A DNA stretch of 64,000 nucleotides, from positions 434,001-498,000 of the forward strand of contig NZ_PPEG02000004.1 of the NCBI RefSeq assembly GCF_002899945.2. Reading direction: 5' to 3'. Both the position numbers and the translations under genes were made by a program. This document shows, piece by piece, positions 1 through 10,188 of the stretch. The stretch's first letter is position 1, and the number at the start of each line of letters is the position of its first letter. Source of the stretch: Chryseobacterium viscerum (GTDB taxonomy: Bacteria; Bacteroidota; Bacteroidia; Flavobacteriales; Weeksellaceae). The notes beneath the pieces were generated by a model, which saw only the letters and a program-made list of their open reading frames with translations, had not been told where the DNA came from and did no database searches.

Positions 1-1
1 A

Positions 2-1012
2 CTGGTAACTGGTGGAGCAGGTTCTATAGGAAGTGAGATTGTAAGACAAGTCGCATTGGTTAATCCGTCTTTGATTGTTGTATTGGATCAGGCAGAAACA
101 CCGCTTTACGAAATTGAGCTTGAGATGAGAGAAAAATTCCCTTACATTGCATTCAAATTTGTTTTAGGGGATGTTTCAAATCAACACAGAATGGAATCTC
201 TATTCCAGTTGTATAACTTTTCAATGGTTTACCATGCTGCTGCGTATAAGCATGTGCCTCTGGTAGAAGAAAATCCACATGAAGCTATTTTTGTTAATAT
301 ATTAGGATCAAAGATCATTGCAAAACTATCAAGCAAGTATAATGTGAACAGATTTGTGATGATATCCACTGATAAAGCAGTGAACCCAACAAATGTAATG
401 GGAGCCTCTAAAAGAGCAGCAGAGCTTTTTGTGCAATCGCTTCAGAATTTAGAAGGAAATACAACCAAATTTATTACGACAAGATTTGGAAATGTATTAG
501 GCTCAAATGGATCAGTGATTCCACATTTTAAAAAACAAATTGAAGCAGGAGGTCCTGTAACAATTACCCATCCTGATATTGTAAGATATTTTATGACCAT
601 TCCTGAAGCCTGTGAATTGGTTCTTCAGGCAGGGACAATGGGTGAAGGAGGAGAGATTTTTGTTTTTGATATGGGAGAGCCTGTTAAAATATTAGATCTT
701 GCTAATAGGATGATAAAGCTTTCGGGATTTGAACCTAATATAGATATTAAAATAGTTTATACAGGTCTAAGGCCAGGAGAAAAATTGTATGAAGAACTTC
801 TAAGTGATAATGCAAAAACACTCCCAACTCATAATGAAAAAATTATGATATCAAAAGATCCATCAATAGGATTTGACGAAATAGATTTGCTAACAAAACA
901 AATAACGAAAGCTTCTTTACGAAGAGATAAAGTAGAAGTTGTAAAACTTTTAAAGACAATTGTGCCAGAATTTAGGAGCAATAATTCCATATATGAGGCA
1001 TTAGATAAGTAG
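2..1012 (+). CDS. CapD/WbpM-like nucleotide-sugar 4,6-dehydratase, 5'-truncated by the window
   Basis: The reading frame is open from base 2 and carries the Rossmann nucleotide-binding motif TGGAGSIG at its very start, so the upstream part of the gene lies outside the window. The signature STDKAVNPTNVMGASK is typical of UDP-GlcNAc 4,6-dehydratases of the PglF/WbpM/CapD group, where Met replaces the usual short-chain dehydrogenase Tyr before the catalytic Lys. Full-length family members have about four N-terminal membrane helices and roughly 600-650 residues; only the soluble catalytic part is visible here. The expected product is UDP-2-acetamido-2,6-dideoxy-4-keto-hexose at the inner membrane. 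The small reductase at 29018 and the WbpL-like transferase at 29863 are its likely downstream partners. The exact substrate is inferred. Confidence 0.88.
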   Translation: MVTGGAGSIGSEIVRQVALVNPSLIVVLDQAETPLYEIELEMREKFPYIAFKFVLGDVSNQHRMESLFQLYNFSMVYHAAAYKHVPLVEENPHEAIFVNILGSKIIAKLSSKYNVNRFVMISTDKAVNPTNVMGASKRAAELFVQSLQNLEGNTTKFITTRFGNVLGSNGSVIPHFKKQIEAGGPVTITHPDIVRYFMTIPEACELVLQAGTMGEGGEIFVFDMGEPVKILDLANRMIKLSGFEPNIDIKIVYTGLRPGEKLYEELLSDNAKTLPTHNEKIMISKDPSIGFDEIDLLTKQITKASLRRDKVEVVKLLKTIVPEFRSNNSIYEALDK

Positions 1013-1025
1013 AGAAATATAAATG

Positions 1026-1033
1026 TATATTTG
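1026..1033 (+). promoter_or_regulatory. possible internal -7 box before the export lipoprotein gene
   Basis: TATATTTG fits the flavobacterial -7 consensus TAnnTTTG and lies 17 bases before the ATG at 1051, in the only sizeable gap of this part of the cluster. No TTG is seen at the expected -33 distance, so it may be a chance match. Confidence 0.3.
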
Positions 1034-1050
1034 TACAATTTTAAGATAAA

Positions 1051-1875
1051 ATGAAAGGAAAAATATTGGCAGTAGTATTGGCATCCTCTTTAGTGGTGTC
1101 CTGCAAAGTTAATCCCAATGCTAAGAATGATTTAAATTATATGCAGAATATAGAGCAGGTGGCTATTAATGCTTCTGCTAAAAATTCAGGCAATACAATC
1201 CAAATTGGTGATCAGCTTATAATTCTTATCACAGCAAAAGATACGGATGTTGTAAAACCTTTTAATCAAAACTATTCTTCATCTGAGTTTATTCAAACCA
1301 ATGCTTTGGCAGGCGGAAATACTCCAAACCAGGGAGCTTTGGCAATTTCAGGACCCATGTATATTGTAGATACTAATGGAGATATTGATTTTCCAATTTT
1401 GGGGAAAATAAATACATCAGATAAAACTTTAGTTGAACTTAAAGATGAGCTAAAGGATAAAATGACAAGATATGTTATTAATCCAACAGTCAATATGAGA
1501 CTTGCTAATTTTAAAGTAACTGTTTTAGGGGAAGTAAATAGACAAGGAGATTATACCATTGCAAATGGACATGCAACAATATTAAATGCACTAGGTCTTG
1601 CTGGAGATTTGACACAATATGGAAAAAGAAATGAGGTTTTAATCATAAGAACTGAAAACGGTGTTGTTTCACATGGTCGTGTCAGTCTTTTGGATGCTAA
1701 TCTGATTAATTCGCCATATTATAATCTTAAACAAGGCGATGCTATTATTGTTTCTTCAAGCAATACAAAGGATGTTTTAGCAAAACAAAATCCAAACACA
1801 GGTCTTTACCTGACAGCAATTTCTATTGGTGTCACAGCAATAGCAGTAGTCGTAAGTTTATTTAATAAGAAATAA
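1051..1875 (+). CDS. wza: Wza/BexD-like polysaccharide export lipoprotein
   Basis: A 274-residue protein with a lipoprotein signal (lipobox VVSC, lipidated Cys18). The middle holds a poly_export/SLBB-like region with the typical stretch [19 protein letters not shown], followed by a second SLBB-like segment ([13 protein letters not shown]). A hydrophobic C-terminal helix near residues 249-270 probably spans the outer membrane, as in Wza. Proteins of this family form the outer-membrane channel through which capsule or exopolysaccharide leaves the cell, working with a Wzc-type co-polymerase. The wzc-like gene starts 7 bases downstream, which supports this pairing. At 274 residues it is shorter than E. 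coli Wza, as is common in Bacteroidetes. Confidence 0.9.
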   Translation: MKGKILAVVLASSLVVSCKVNPNAKNDLNYMQNIEQVAINASAKNSGNTIQIGDQLIILITAKDTDVVKPFNQNYSSSEFIQTNALAGGNTPNQGALAISGPMYIVDTNGDIDFPILGKINTSDKTLVELKDELKDKMTRYVINPTVNMRLANFKVTVLGEVNRQGDYTIANGHATILNALGLAGDLTQYGKRNEVLIIRTENGVVSHGRVSLLDANLINSPYYNLKQGDAIIVSSSNTKDVLAKQNPNTGLYLTAISIGVTAIAVVVSLFNKK

Positions 1876-1882
1876 AAAATTG

Positions 1883-4270
1883 ATGGATAACCAGCAATCT
1901 TCGCAATTTTCAGAAGCAGAAACAAAATCAAATAGGGTTAGTATTAATGAGGTAATCAGACCGTATTTAAGAAAATGGCCTTGGTTTATTTTAAGTGCAA
2001 TTCTAACATTAATAATCAGTTACTTTGCAATAAAATTTATCACACCAGTTTATTACGTAGAGACAACACTACTCATAAAAGACTCAAAAAATTCATCGTC
2101 AACTAATGATTTGGGTGTTCTTTCTGATTTATCAGGACTGGGAGGGATGAAAACAAATAGTATTTCTAATGAAATTGAAATACTGAAATCAAAAAGATTA
2201 ATGCATGATGTTGTTATTAATCATAATCTTCAAACAGTTATTATCGCTAAGGGTAGGATCAGAAGCATTGAGCTTTACAAAGAGTCATCACCTATTGAAG
2301 TGAAAATTGTAAATGAAAAGTCATCTAAGATTTCAGCTAATCCTATCAATGTAGAATTAAAAGGAGATCAGATTTTAATACAATATGATGGACTTAATAA
2401 AGAAATTATTTCTGGTTATGGACGAATGATTAATCTTCCTTTTGCTAATATTATTATTACTAAAAATAATAAATTCAATGAAAAGGCTGCACAAGGAGCA
2501 AATACAAATAAATTAGAACTAAATATTTCGTCTGTTGAAGCAAAGGTTAATAGCCTGACAGGTGCTCTTAATGTAAGCCTTGCTAATAAAGATGCTACTG
2601 TACTTCGATTATCAATAAATTATCAACAAACTTCAAAGGCGGAGGATATCCTTAACTCTTTAGTGGTTGCATATAATAATGACGCTATTTTAGATAAGAA
2701 CTTAGAATCTAAAAAAACATTAGATTTCATTGAAGATAGAGTGAAAAAACTTTCTGTTGAACTTGGACAGGTTGAAAATGAAAAAGAAAGTTTTAAATCC
2801 AAAAATAATCTTACCGATCTTGAGGTAGAAGCTAAAATTGATTTAGAGAGTTCTGCTACATCTCGAGGAAAACAATTGGATCTTGATGCTCAAATTGAAT
2901 TAACAAATTCGTTAATCTCTTTCATGTCCAAACAAGGGCAATATCAGGTTTTACCATCCAATATTGGATTAAATAGTACTGAAGCAACTTCTGGTATTAC
3001 ATCGTATAATCATTTGATATTACAAAGAGCAAGATTACTGGAGTCTGCAACTACTGAAAACCCGATGGTTGTAGAACTCAGCAAGCAAATCAACGCACTT
3101 CGGACCTCTGTTGTTGAGACTCTTCAAAGAAATAAAACAGGATTGGAACTTGCTAGAAATGAATATGTAGGAGAACAGAATAAAGTTTCTAGAAAAATTG
3201 CTAAAATTCCATCTATTGAAAAAATGTTTAGAGGAATTGAAAGACAGCAGCAGATTAAAGAGAATTTATATTTGTTATTACTGCAAAAAAGGGAAGAAAC
3301 AGCAATTGCACAGTCTATTACAGCTCCTAAGGCAAGGGTCATTGATCTGGCTTATGCGTCAGCAAATCCTGTAGCTCCAAAAACACAGGTTATTTTATTG
3401 GTCTCTTTATTTATAGGACTTTTGATTCCATTTTTAATTATTTATTTCTCAGAATTATTAAATAATAAAATTGTTACTAAACATGATTTAGAGAAATTGA
3501 TACATGCTCCTATTATTGCAGAGCTACCTAGTCTTGAAAAAGGAGATTCGGAAATAGTTAAGGTAAACGATATTACTCCAATGGCCGAAGCATTTAGAAT
3601 TCTTATTACCAATATGAACTTCATGCTTCCTAAAGAGAAAAAAGGGAAAATCGTGTTTGTTACATCCACGGTAAAAGGAGAAGGGAAAACTTTTGCTTCC
3701 GTTAATTTAGCTTTAACATTAGCTAATCCTAAGAAGAAGGTAATAATTATTGGTTCCGATATCAGAAATCCGCAGCTTCAAAGATATAATCCTGCCAGAA
3801 AAGGACTTACAGGGCTTACTGAATTTCTTTATTCCGACAATACTAAACTTGAAGATATTATTCATGTCTCATCTTTTAATCCTCATTTGGATGTTATTTA
3901 TTCAGGAATGATTCCTCCTAATCCAACAGAATTATTATCTAACGGACGCTATGAAATACTTTTAGATGAGTTGAAAGGGAAATATGATTATATCATTCTG
4001 GATACAGCACCATTACTTCTGGTTACGGATACTTTCCTTATTTCTGATTTATCTGATGTCACCATCTATGTTTCTAGATCTAAATATACTGAGAAGGCAT
4101 TACTGGAATTTGCAAATATTAATATCGATCAAAAGAAGATAAGAAACGTTGGATTTGTACTTAATGATGTAAACAGAGAAAATCTAGGATATAGTAATAA
4201 ATATGGTTATGGATACAATAATCATGTTGAAAAATCTTGGTTTCAGCAAATAAAAAATAAACTTAGTTAA
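1883..4270 (+). CDS. wzc: Wzc-like polysaccharide co-polymerase with BY-kinase domain
   Basis: About 795 residues. Transmembrane helices lie near residues 35-53 and 500-520 and enclose a Wzz-type periplasmic region with long coiled coils and a GNVR-like segment. The cytoplasmic C-terminal part is a bacterial tyrosine kinase: Walker A GEGKT near residue 599, Walker A' [11 protein letters not shown], Walker B YIILDTAP near 702, and a tyrosine cluster (YSNKYGYGY) at the tail for autophosphorylation. It sets chain length and couples polymerisation to export through the Wza-like channel encoded just before. I chose the ATG at 1883; a TTG directly before it is also in frame. No cognate Wzb phosphatase gene is in the window. 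Its stop shares one base with the next start. Confidence 0.92.
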   Translation: MDNQQSSQFSEAETKSNRVSINEVIRPYLRKWPWFILSAILTLIISYFAIKFITPVYYVETTLLIKDSKNSSSTNDLGVLSDLSGLGGMKTNSISNEIEILKSKRLMHDVVINHNLQTVIIAKGRIRSIELYKESSPIEVKIVNEKSSKISANPINVELKGDQILIQYDGLNKEIISGYGRMINLPFANIIITKNNKFNEKAAQGANTNKLELNISSVEAKVNSLTGALNVSLANKDATVLRLSINYQQTSKAEDILNSLVVAYNNDAILDKNLESKKTLDFIEDRVKKLSVELGQVENEKESFKSKNNLTDLEVEAKIDLESSATSRGKQLDLDAQIELTNSLISFMSKQGQYQVLPSNIGLNSTEATSGITSYNHLILQRARLLESATTENPMVVELSKQINALRTSVVETLQRNKTGLELARNEYVGEQNKVSRKIAKIPSIEKMFRGIERQQQIKENLYLLLLQKREETAIAQSITAPKARVIDLAYASANPVAPKTQVILLVSLFIGLLIPFLIIYFSELLNNKIVTKHDLEKLIHAPIIAELPSLEKGDSEIVKVNDITPMAEAFRILITNMNFMLPKEKKGKIVFVTSTVKGEGKTFASVNLALTLANPKKKVIIIGSDIRNPQLQRYNPARKGLTGLTEFLYSDNTKLEDIIHVSSFNPHLDVIYSGMIPPNPTELLSNGRYEILLDELKGKYDYIILDTAPLLLVTDTFLISDLSDVTIYVSRSKYTEKALLEFANINIDQKKIRNVGFVLNDVNRENLGYSNKYGYGYNNHVEKSWFQQIKNKLS

Positions 4271-5565
4271 TGATGAAAACATATAGAATTGCAGTTATTG
4301 GACAAGGTTATGTAGGACTTCCATTGTCATTAGAATTTGCAGCTCATTATCCTGTATTAGGATTTGATATCAACACACAGCGTGTAGAGCAGCTTAATGA
4401 CGGAGAAGATACTACTTTAGAGGCAGACCTTGACAAACTAAACAGTGGCCTTGAAAGATTTAAAAAATCAAACGGAACTATAGGATATAGATCTACAAGC
4501 CAGCTTTCTGAAATTTCAGATGCTAATGTTTTTATTGTAACAGTTCCTACACCTATTGATAAATACAATGCACCAGATCTAAACCCTTTGATTTCTGCTT
4601 CAAAAATGCTTGGAGAAATTATTAAAAAGGGAGATATCATTATTTATGAATCTACAGTTTTCCCTGGCTGTACAGAAGAAGAATGTGTTCCTGTTCTGGA
4701 AAAATATTCAGGGCTGAAATTCAATGAAGACTTTTATGTAGGATATTCTCCTGAGAGAATCAATCCGGGAGATAAAGTGAATACACTGACAAGTGTAAAA
4801 AAAGTGACTTCTGGTTCTACTGAGGAAATTGCAGAAGAAGTAGATAATCTTTATAAAAAAATTATTACTGCCGGTACTCATAAAGCACCAAGCATTAAAG
4901 TAGCAGAAGCTTCTAAAGCTATCGAAAATGCACAGAGAGATGTTAATATCTCTTTCGTAAACGAATTGGCCCTAATTTTCGATAGAGTGGGTATCGATAC
5001 CAATGATGTATTAGAAGCTGCAGGAACAAAATATAACTTCCTGAAGTATAAACCGGGATTAGTAGGAGGGCACTGTATTTCAGTAGATCCTTATTACCTG
5101 GCACACAAAGCAGAACAATTAGGATACCATCCTGATGTTATTTTATCGGGTAGACGTGTAAACGATTCTATTGCAAAATTTGTTGCTTCTAAAGTTGTAA
5201 AACTTCTTATTGCAAAAGGAGGAGTAATCAAAGATTCAGAAGCTTTGATCTTAGGAGTTACCTTTAAGGAAAACTGTCCGGATGTAAGAAATACAAAAGT
5301 GGTAGATATTTACAGAGAGCTTTCAGACTTTGGAGTGAATGTAGATATTTATGATCCTTGGGCAAGTAAAGAAGAAGTGAACCACGAATATGGTATTAAT
5401 ATTCTTGATCAGCTTATTGAAGGAAAAAAATATGATTCTCTTATCATTGCTGTTTCTCATAATGAATTTCTTGAGATGGATCTTAATACGCTGAAAAAAG
5501 AAAATGCAGTGGTGTTTGATACCAAAGCATGTTTAGACAGAAATTTGGTTGACGCTAGACTATAG
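4270..5565 (+). CDS. wbpA: UDP-N-acetylglucosamine/hexosamine 6-dehydrogenase (WbpA-like)
   Basis: A 431-residue nucleotide-sugar dehydrogenase that oxidises C6 of a UDP-HexNAc to the uronic acid with two NAD+. The NAD motif GQGYVG is at residues 11-16 and the catalytic Cys269 sits in GGHCISVDPYYL. A conserved ENAQRDVNI helix and a UDP-binding C-terminal domain follow. Start ATG-ATG at 4270 overlaps the wzc stop by one base. The neighbouring aminotransferase, acetyltransferase and Gfo/Idh dehydrogenase make up a WbpA/E/D/B set, so UDP-GlcNAc to UDP-GlcNAcA is the most likely reaction. WecC- or TviB-type substrates cannot be excluded from sequence alone. Confidence 0.9.
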   Translation: MMKTYRIAVIGQGYVGLPLSLEFAAHYPVLGFDINTQRVEQLNDGEDTTLEADLDKLNSGLERFKKSNGTIGYRSTSQLSEISDANVFIVTVPTPIDKYNAPDLNPLISASKMLGEIIKKGDIIIYESTVFPGCTEEECVPVLEKYSGLKFNEDFYVGYSPERINPGDKVNTLTSVKKVTSGSTEEIAEEVDNLYKKIITAGTHKAPSIKVAEASKAIENAQRDVNISFVNELALIFDRVGIDTNDVLEAAGTKYNFLKYKPGLVGGHCISVDPYYLAHKAEQLGYHPDVILSGRRVNDSIAKFVASKVVKLLIAKGGVIKDSEALILGVTFKENCPDVRNTKVVDIYRELSDFGVNVDIYDPWASKEEVNHEYGINILDQLIEGKKYDSLIIAVSHNEFLEMDLNTLKKENAVVFDTKACLDRNLVDARL

Positions 5566-5571
5566 TAGAGA

Positions 5572-6762
5572 ATGAATTATGATATTGTAATTGTTGGTGC
5601 AGGCTTGGTAGGATTGGCAACAGCTTATCAGGCTAAACTTAAAAATCCTGATTCTAAAATCCTCATTTTAGAAAAAGAAAAAGATGTAGCATTACACCAG
5701 TCTGGGCACAACAGTGGAGTTATTCATAGTGGGATTTATTATAAACCAGGGAGTCTTAAAGCAACAAACTGTATAGAAGGATACCATTCAGTGATCAATT
5801 TTGCTGAAAAATATGGAATCAAATATGATCTTTGCGGTAAAATTATTGTAGCCTCTTCACAGGAAGAGCTGCATCTTCTGGATAATATCTATAAAAGAGG
5901 AGTAGAAAACGGACTTCAGGATCTGAAATATCTTTCCAGAGAAGAATTCCGCGAAATTGAGCCCCATTGTGAAGGTCTGAAAGCGATAAAAGTACCACAA
6001 ACCGGAATTATAGACTATCCTGGAGTTGCCCAAAAGATTAAAGAACTCTTTGAAGAATTGGGAGGAGAAGTTAAATTCAATAATGAAGTAAAAAATATTA
6101 GCAATACTAATTCTGAAGTGGTTATTACAACCAGTCAATCAGAATTCAGAGCAAAGAAATTGATTTCATGTGCAGGACTTTACTCAGATAAAATAACCAA
6201 AATGACCAACGAAAAGAATGATGTAATTATCATTCCTTTCAGAGGAGAGTATTACAAGATAAAAGACGAGAAAAAGCATCTTGTAAAACACCTGATTTAT
6301 CCCGTTCCGGATCCTAATTTCCCTTTCCTGGGCGTTCATTTTACAAGAATGATAGATGGAAATATTGAAGCTGGTCCTAACGCAGTTTTAGCTTTCCGAA
6401 AAGAAGGATACAAATTTTTTGATTTCGATTTCAATGAAACAATGCAGACCCTTACATGGCCTGGTTTCAGAAAAATCGTCGCAAAATATGGTAAAACAGG
6501 TATGGGAGAAGTTCATCGCTCTCTTTCAAAATCTGCATTTACAAAAGCTCTTCAAAAATTGATGCCTGAAATACAGGAAAGTGATCTTGTAACAGGAGGG
6601 GCAGGAGTAAGAGCACAGGCTTGTGACAGAAATGGAGCATTAATTGATGATTTTGATATCGTGAAAAATGGAAATATCATTCACGTGAGAAATGCACCTT
6701 CTCCAGCTGCAACATCTTGTTTTGCCATTGGGAACAAAATAAGTGAGCTTATTCAAAAATAA
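5572..6762 (+). CDS. lhgO: L-2-hydroxyglutarate oxidase (LhgO-like)
   Basis: A 396-residue FAD-dependent oxidoreductase with an N-terminal dinucleotide-binding motif (VIVGAGLVGLATA) and the LhgO-type segment HQSGHNSGVIHSGIYYKPGS just after it. The C-terminal end carries GGAGVRAQACDRNGAL and NAPSPAATSCFAIG, also characteristic of this family. Known members oxidise L-2-hydroxyglutarate to 2-oxoglutarate and pass electrons to the quinone pool. It is out of place as central metabolism but lies between wbpA-like and wbpE/D/B-like genes in the same direction with only a 6-base gap upstream. I infer that it recycles the 2-hydroxyglutarate released by the WbpB-type reaction. Confidence 0.85.
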   Translation: MNYDIVIVGAGLVGLATAYQAKLKNPDSKILILEKEKDVALHQSGHNSGVIHSGIYYKPGSLKATNCIEGYHSVINFAEKYGIKYDLCGKIIVASSQEELHLLDNIYKRGVENGLQDLKYLSREEFREIEPHCEGLKAIKVPQTGIIDYPGVAQKIKELFEELGGEVKFNNEVKNISNTNSEVVITTSQSEFRAKKLISCAGLYSDKITKMTNEKNDVIIIPFRGEYYKIKDEKKHLVKHLIYPVPDPNFPFLGVHFTRMIDGNIEAGPNAVLAFRKEGYKFFDFDFNETMQTLTWPGFRKIVAKYGKTGMGEVHRSLSKSAFTKALQKLMPEIQESDLVTGGAGVRAQACDRNGALIDDFDIVKNGNIIHVRNAPSPAATSCFAIGNKISELIQK

Positions 6763-6799
6763 AACTACTTTCTGTGTGATATCCAAAACAGATATAAAT

Positions 6800-7927
6800 A
6801 TGAAAATTCAAATGGTTGACCTTAAAGGTCAATATCAGAAAATAAAAACTGAAATTGATGCAGGAATTCAAGAATGTATCGATAATACCGCATTCATCAA
6901 CGGTCCTGCAGTAAAAGAATTTCAGCAGGATTTTGAAAAATATCTAGACGTAAAACACGTTATTCCTTGTGCTAATGGTACAGATGCATTGCAGATTGCA
7001 ATGATGGCTCTGGATCTGAAAACTGGAGATGAAGTACTTTGTCCTGCATTTACTTATGTAGCGACTGCGGAAGTAATTGGTCTTTTAGGTTTAAAGCCTG
7101 TTATGGTAGACGTGGATGAAAATACCTTTGAAATTGATCTTAACGGTCTAGAAAAATATGTAACCTCCAACACAAAAGCCATTGTTCCGGTTCATTTATA
7201 TGGACAAAGTGCTAACATGGAGAAAATCCTTGAATTTGCCAAAAAACATAATCTGTTTGTGATAGAAGATAATGCACAAGCTATTGGTTCAGATTATACC
7301 TTTTCGGATGGAACGATAAAGAAAACTGGAACGATAGGTGATATCGGATGTACTTCTTTTTTTCCGTCTAAAAACCTAGGATGTTATGGCGACGGAGGAG
7401 CTTTAATGACCAATAATGACGATCTGGCTTTAAAGATAAGAATGATTGCAAACCATGGACAGCAAAAAAAATACCATCACAAAGTTTTAGGATGTAACTC
7501 AAGATTGGATACTATTCAGGCAGCTGTTCTTAAAGTGAAACTAAAAAAGCTTGATGAATATTCTGAAGCCAGAAATACAATGGCAGCCTATTACGATGAA
7601 AATCTTGCCGGTATATCCGAAATTCAGGTTCCGGAAAGGGCTAAAAACTCTACCCATGTTTTTCATCAATACACACTTAGAGTGAAAAACGGAAAAAGGG
7701 ATGCATTACAGCTATATCTTGGTGAAAAAAATATTCCAAGTATGATTTACTATCCACTTCCGTTATATAAACAGGAGGCTTTTCAGCAATACGTAACCGA
7801 AGGGTTCAGTCTTCCAGTTACTGAAATGCTATGTTCAGAAGTTCTTTCGCTTCCTGTACACACAGAATTTGATCAGGAATCTTCAGACTATATTATTTCT
7901 GAGATCAAAAATTTTTTTAATCAATAA
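6800..7927 (+). CDS. wbpE: PLP-dependent sugar aminotransferase (WbpE-like, DegT/DnrJ family)
   Basis: A 375-residue DegT/DnrJ/EryC1/StrS aminotransferase. The PLP Schiff-base lysine is Lys191 in FFPSKNLGCYGDGG, and the cofactor aspartate lies in VIEDNAQAIG. I chose the ATG at 6800 (MKIQMVDLKGQY) because family members begin this way; an upstream in-frame ATG at 6743 would overlap lhgO by 20 bases. WbpE transfers an amino group from glutamate to the 3-keto sugar made by WbpB, giving UDP-GlcNAc(3NH2)A and 2-oxoglutarate. The adjacent acetyltransferase and WbpB-like genes support this reaction. Confidence 0.9.
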   Translation: MKIQMVDLKGQYQKIKTEIDAGIQECIDNTAFINGPAVKEFQQDFEKYLDVKHVIPCANGTDALQIAMMALDLKTGDEVLCPAFTYVATAEVIGLLGLKPVMVDVDENTFEIDLNGLEKYVTSNTKAIVPVHLYGQSANMEKILEFAKKHNLFVIEDNAQAIGSDYTFSDGTIKKTGTIGDIGCTSFFPSKNLGCYGDGGALMTNNDDLALKIRMIANHGQQKKYHHKVLGCNSRLDTIQAAVLKVKLKKLDEYSEARNTMAAYYDENLAGISEIQVPERAKNSTHVFHQYTLRVKNGKRDALQLYLGEKNIPSMIYYPLPLYKQEAFQQYVTEGFSLPVTEMLCSEVLSLPVHTEFDQESSDYIISEIKNFFNQ

Positions 7928-7940
7928 CAATCAATATAAT

Positions 7941-8513
7941 ATGTCGGATTTTTTTGCACACGAAACAGCTGTAGTCGATGAAGGATGTAAGATAGGAGCC
8001 GGAACTAAAATTTGGCACTTTTCACATATCATGCCGGATTGTATTTTAGGAGAAAAATGTAATATTGGTCAGAATGTAGTGATTTCCCCTAAAGTCGTTT
8101 TAGGAAAAAATGTGAAAGTTCAGAATAACGTTTCTATTTATGAAGGTGTTACATGCGACGATGATGTTTTTTTGGGGCCTTCTATGGTTTTTACAAATGT
8201 TATCAATCCCAGAAGTGCAGTCAACAGAAAAAATGAATATCTAAAGACGAATGTAGGGAAAGGGGCTTCTATTGGTGCCAATGCAACCATCGTTTGTGGT
8301 CATGATATTGGTAAATATGCTTTTATCGGAGCCGGAGCTGTGGTTACAAAAGAGGTTCCTGACTATGCTTTAGTAGTAGGGAATCCGGCAAGACAAATGG
8401 GATGGATGAGTGAATTCGGACATCGTCTTAATTTCAATGGAGAAGGTATCGCTGTATGCGAGGAAAGCGGAGAACAATATAAACTTGACAATAATAAAGT
8501 TTCAAAAATTTAA
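7941..8513 (+). CDS. wbpD: UDP-sugar 3-N-acetyltransferase (WbpD-like)
   Basis: A 190-residue left-handed beta-helix acetyltransferase with hexapeptide repeats from about residue 15 to 150 (for example IGAGTKIWHFSHI, IGQNVVISPKVVLGKN, IGANATIVCGHDIGKY). The start MSDFFAHETAVVDEG at 7941 matches WbpD/WlbB-type proteins. It should acetylate the 3-amino group made by the WbpE-like enzyme with acetyl-CoA, giving UDP-GlcNAc(3NAc)A. The gene follows wbpE by 13 bases and precedes wbpB by 4 bases. Confidence 0.88.
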   Translation: MSDFFAHETAVVDEGCKIGAGTKIWHFSHIMPDCILGEKCNIGQNVVISPKVVLGKNVKVQNNVSIYEGVTCDDDVFLGPSMVFTNVINPRSAVNRKNEYLKTNVGKGASIGANATIVCGHDIGKYAFIGAGAVVTKEVPDYALVVGNPARQMGWMSEFGHRLNFNGEGIAVCEESGEQYKLDNNKVSKI

Positions 8514-8517
8514 AAAA

Positions 8518-9555
8518 ATGCAAATAGCTGAAAAAATAAAATTTGCAGTAGTAGGCTGCGGGCATATCGGAAAAAGACATGCCGAAATGATCTCAAGAAA
8601 TACAGAGTGTGAACTTGTAGCTCTAATTGACGTAAAAGATAAATCTGTTTTAGGAATTGAAAGCCATGATGTACCTTTTTTTGCATCATTAGATGAATTT
8701 TTGAAATCAGGAATTGAGGTGGACGTTATTAATATCGCTTCTCCAAACGGATTCCATTTTGAACAGTCTTATAAAGCAATTGATGCCGGAAAACATATTG
8801 TTGTAGAAAAGCCAATGGCTTTGAATAAGCAGGATGCTGAAAAACTTATTTTTCAGGCACTACACAAACATAAACAAGTTTTTGCCGTAATGCAAAACCG
8901 TTATTCTCCACCTTCTGCATGGGTAAAAGAGATGGTAGAAAGCGGAAAGCTAGGTGAAATATATATGGTTCAGCTTAACTGCTACTGGAACCGTGATGAC
9001 AGATACTATAAGCCGGAATCTTGGCATGGGAAACTTGATTTGGATGGTGGAACACTATTCACTCAGTTCTCTCACTTCATAGATATCATGTACTGGCTAT
9101 TCGGTGATATTACCAATATTAAAGGAAAATTTGCAGATTTTAATCATAAAGATCTCACTGATTTTGAAGACTCTGGATTCATTAGCTTTGATTTTGTAAA
9201 CGGAGGAATGGGAGCGCTGAATTATTCTACCTCAGTATGGAATCAGAACCTTGAAAGCTCAATGACAATCATTGCAGAAAATGGGTCTGTAAAGATCGGG
9301 GGACAATATATGGATAAAGTAGAGGTATGTAATGTGAAAGATTATGTAATGCCGGAACTTGCTCCTACAAATCCAGGAAATGACTATGGGGCTTACAAAG
9401 GTTCCGCAGCCAATCATCACTATATCATTGAAAATGTGGTAGATGTACTAAAAGGTAGAAATACTATTACAACCAACGCTTTGGAAGGATTGAAGGTAGT
9501 GGATATTATAGAAAGAATTTATGCCCTAAAAAAAAATAATAATTATGAGCTTTAA
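8518..9555 (+). CDS. wbpB: UDP-GlcNAcA 3-dehydrogenase (WbpB-like, Gfo/Idh/MocA family)
   Basis: A 345-residue oxidoreductase with an N-terminal NAD-binding fold (VVGCGHIGKRHAEM), the catalytic motif VEKPMALN near residue 100, and the second-domain segment GGTLFTQFSHFIDIMYWL. Pseudomonas WbpB oxidises C3 of UDP-GlcNAcA and re-oxidises its tightly bound NADH with 2-oxoglutarate, releasing 2-hydroxyglutarate. The start at 8518 is the ATG after the wbpD stop; the longer frame would overlap wbpD heavily. The gene's last 11 bases overlap the PIG-L deacetylase start, which suggests translational coupling. Confidence 0.9.
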   Translation: MQIAEKIKFAVVGCGHIGKRHAEMISRNTECELVALIDVKDKSVLGIESHDVPFFASLDEFLKSGIEVDVINIASPNGFHFEQSYKAIDAGKHIVVEKPMALNKQDAEKLIFQALHKHKQVFAVMQNRYSPPSAWVKEMVESGKLGEIYMVQLNCYWNRDDRYYKPESWHGKLDLDGGTLFTQFSHFIDIMYWLFGDITNIKGKFADFNHKDLTDFEDSGFISFDFVNGGMGALNYSTSVWNQNLESSMTIIAENGSVKIGGQYMDKVEVCNVKDYVMPELAPTNPGNDYGAYKGSAANHHYIIENVVDVLKGRNTITTNALEGLKVVDIIERIYALKKNNNYEL

Positions 9556-10180
9556 GAAAGTATTAGTTTTAGCACCACATACAGATGATGGTGAATTAGG
9601 TGCAGGTGGTTTTATTTCGAAGTTAATAGATGATGGGGCCGAAGTCTTTTACATGGCTTTTTCTACTGCAGAAGAATCTGTACCAGAAGGTTTTCCAAAA
9701 GATATTTTAAAAACGGAAGTTAAGGCTGCCACAAGAGTTCTTGGAATTAAGGAAGAAAATGTGATTATTTTTAATTATCAGGTTCGTAAACTTAATTATG
9801 CTAGACAGGAAATTCTAGAAGAATTAATTAGATTTAAAAGAGTTCATCAAGATATTGATTTAGTCTTAATTCCTAGTATTAACGATATTCATCAGGATCA
9901 TTCTACGATTGCTAATGAAGGGATAAGAGCTTTCAAAACAAAATCAATTTTAAGTTATGAACTTATCTGGAATAACCTGTCCTTTAATACTCAGAGCTAT
10001 ATCTCTCTGGAAGAAAAACATATTAATAGAAAGATAGATGCTTTGAAAGAATATAAGTCTCAGGGATTTAGAGATTATCTAAGTGCTGATTTTATACGAT
10101 CTTTGGCCGTAGCAAGAGGAGTACAGTTTGGGGTGAAATACGCAGAAACTTTTGAAGTTGTAAGGTTTGCAATAAAATAA
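9545..10180 (+). CDS. PIG-L/LmbE family N-deacetylase
   Basis: A 211-residue protein of the zinc-dependent PIG-L/LmbE/BshB family, which removes N-acetyl groups from GlcNAc-type substrates. The metal-binding motif appears as PHTDDGE (His12, Asp14, Asp15) and the second site as DIHQDH near residues 114-119. It overlaps the wbpB end by 11 bases and is followed after 8 bases by an LpxD-like acyltransferase gene. I infer that this pair swaps an acetyl group for another acyl group on one sugar of the polysaccharide. Whether it acts on a nucleotide sugar, a lipid-linked sugar or the polymer is unknown. Confidence 0.82.
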   Translation: MSFKKVLVLAPHTDDGELGAGGFISKLIDDGAEVFYMAFSTAEESVPEGFPKDILKTEVKAATRVLGIKEENVIIFNYQVRKLNYARQEILEELIRFKRVHQDIDLVLIPSINDIHQDHSTIANEGIRAFKTKSILSYELIWNNLSFNTQSYISLEEKHINRKIDALKEYKSQGFRDYLSADFIRSLAVARGVQFGVKYAETFEVVRFAIK

Positions 10181-10188
10181 TAAATTAT

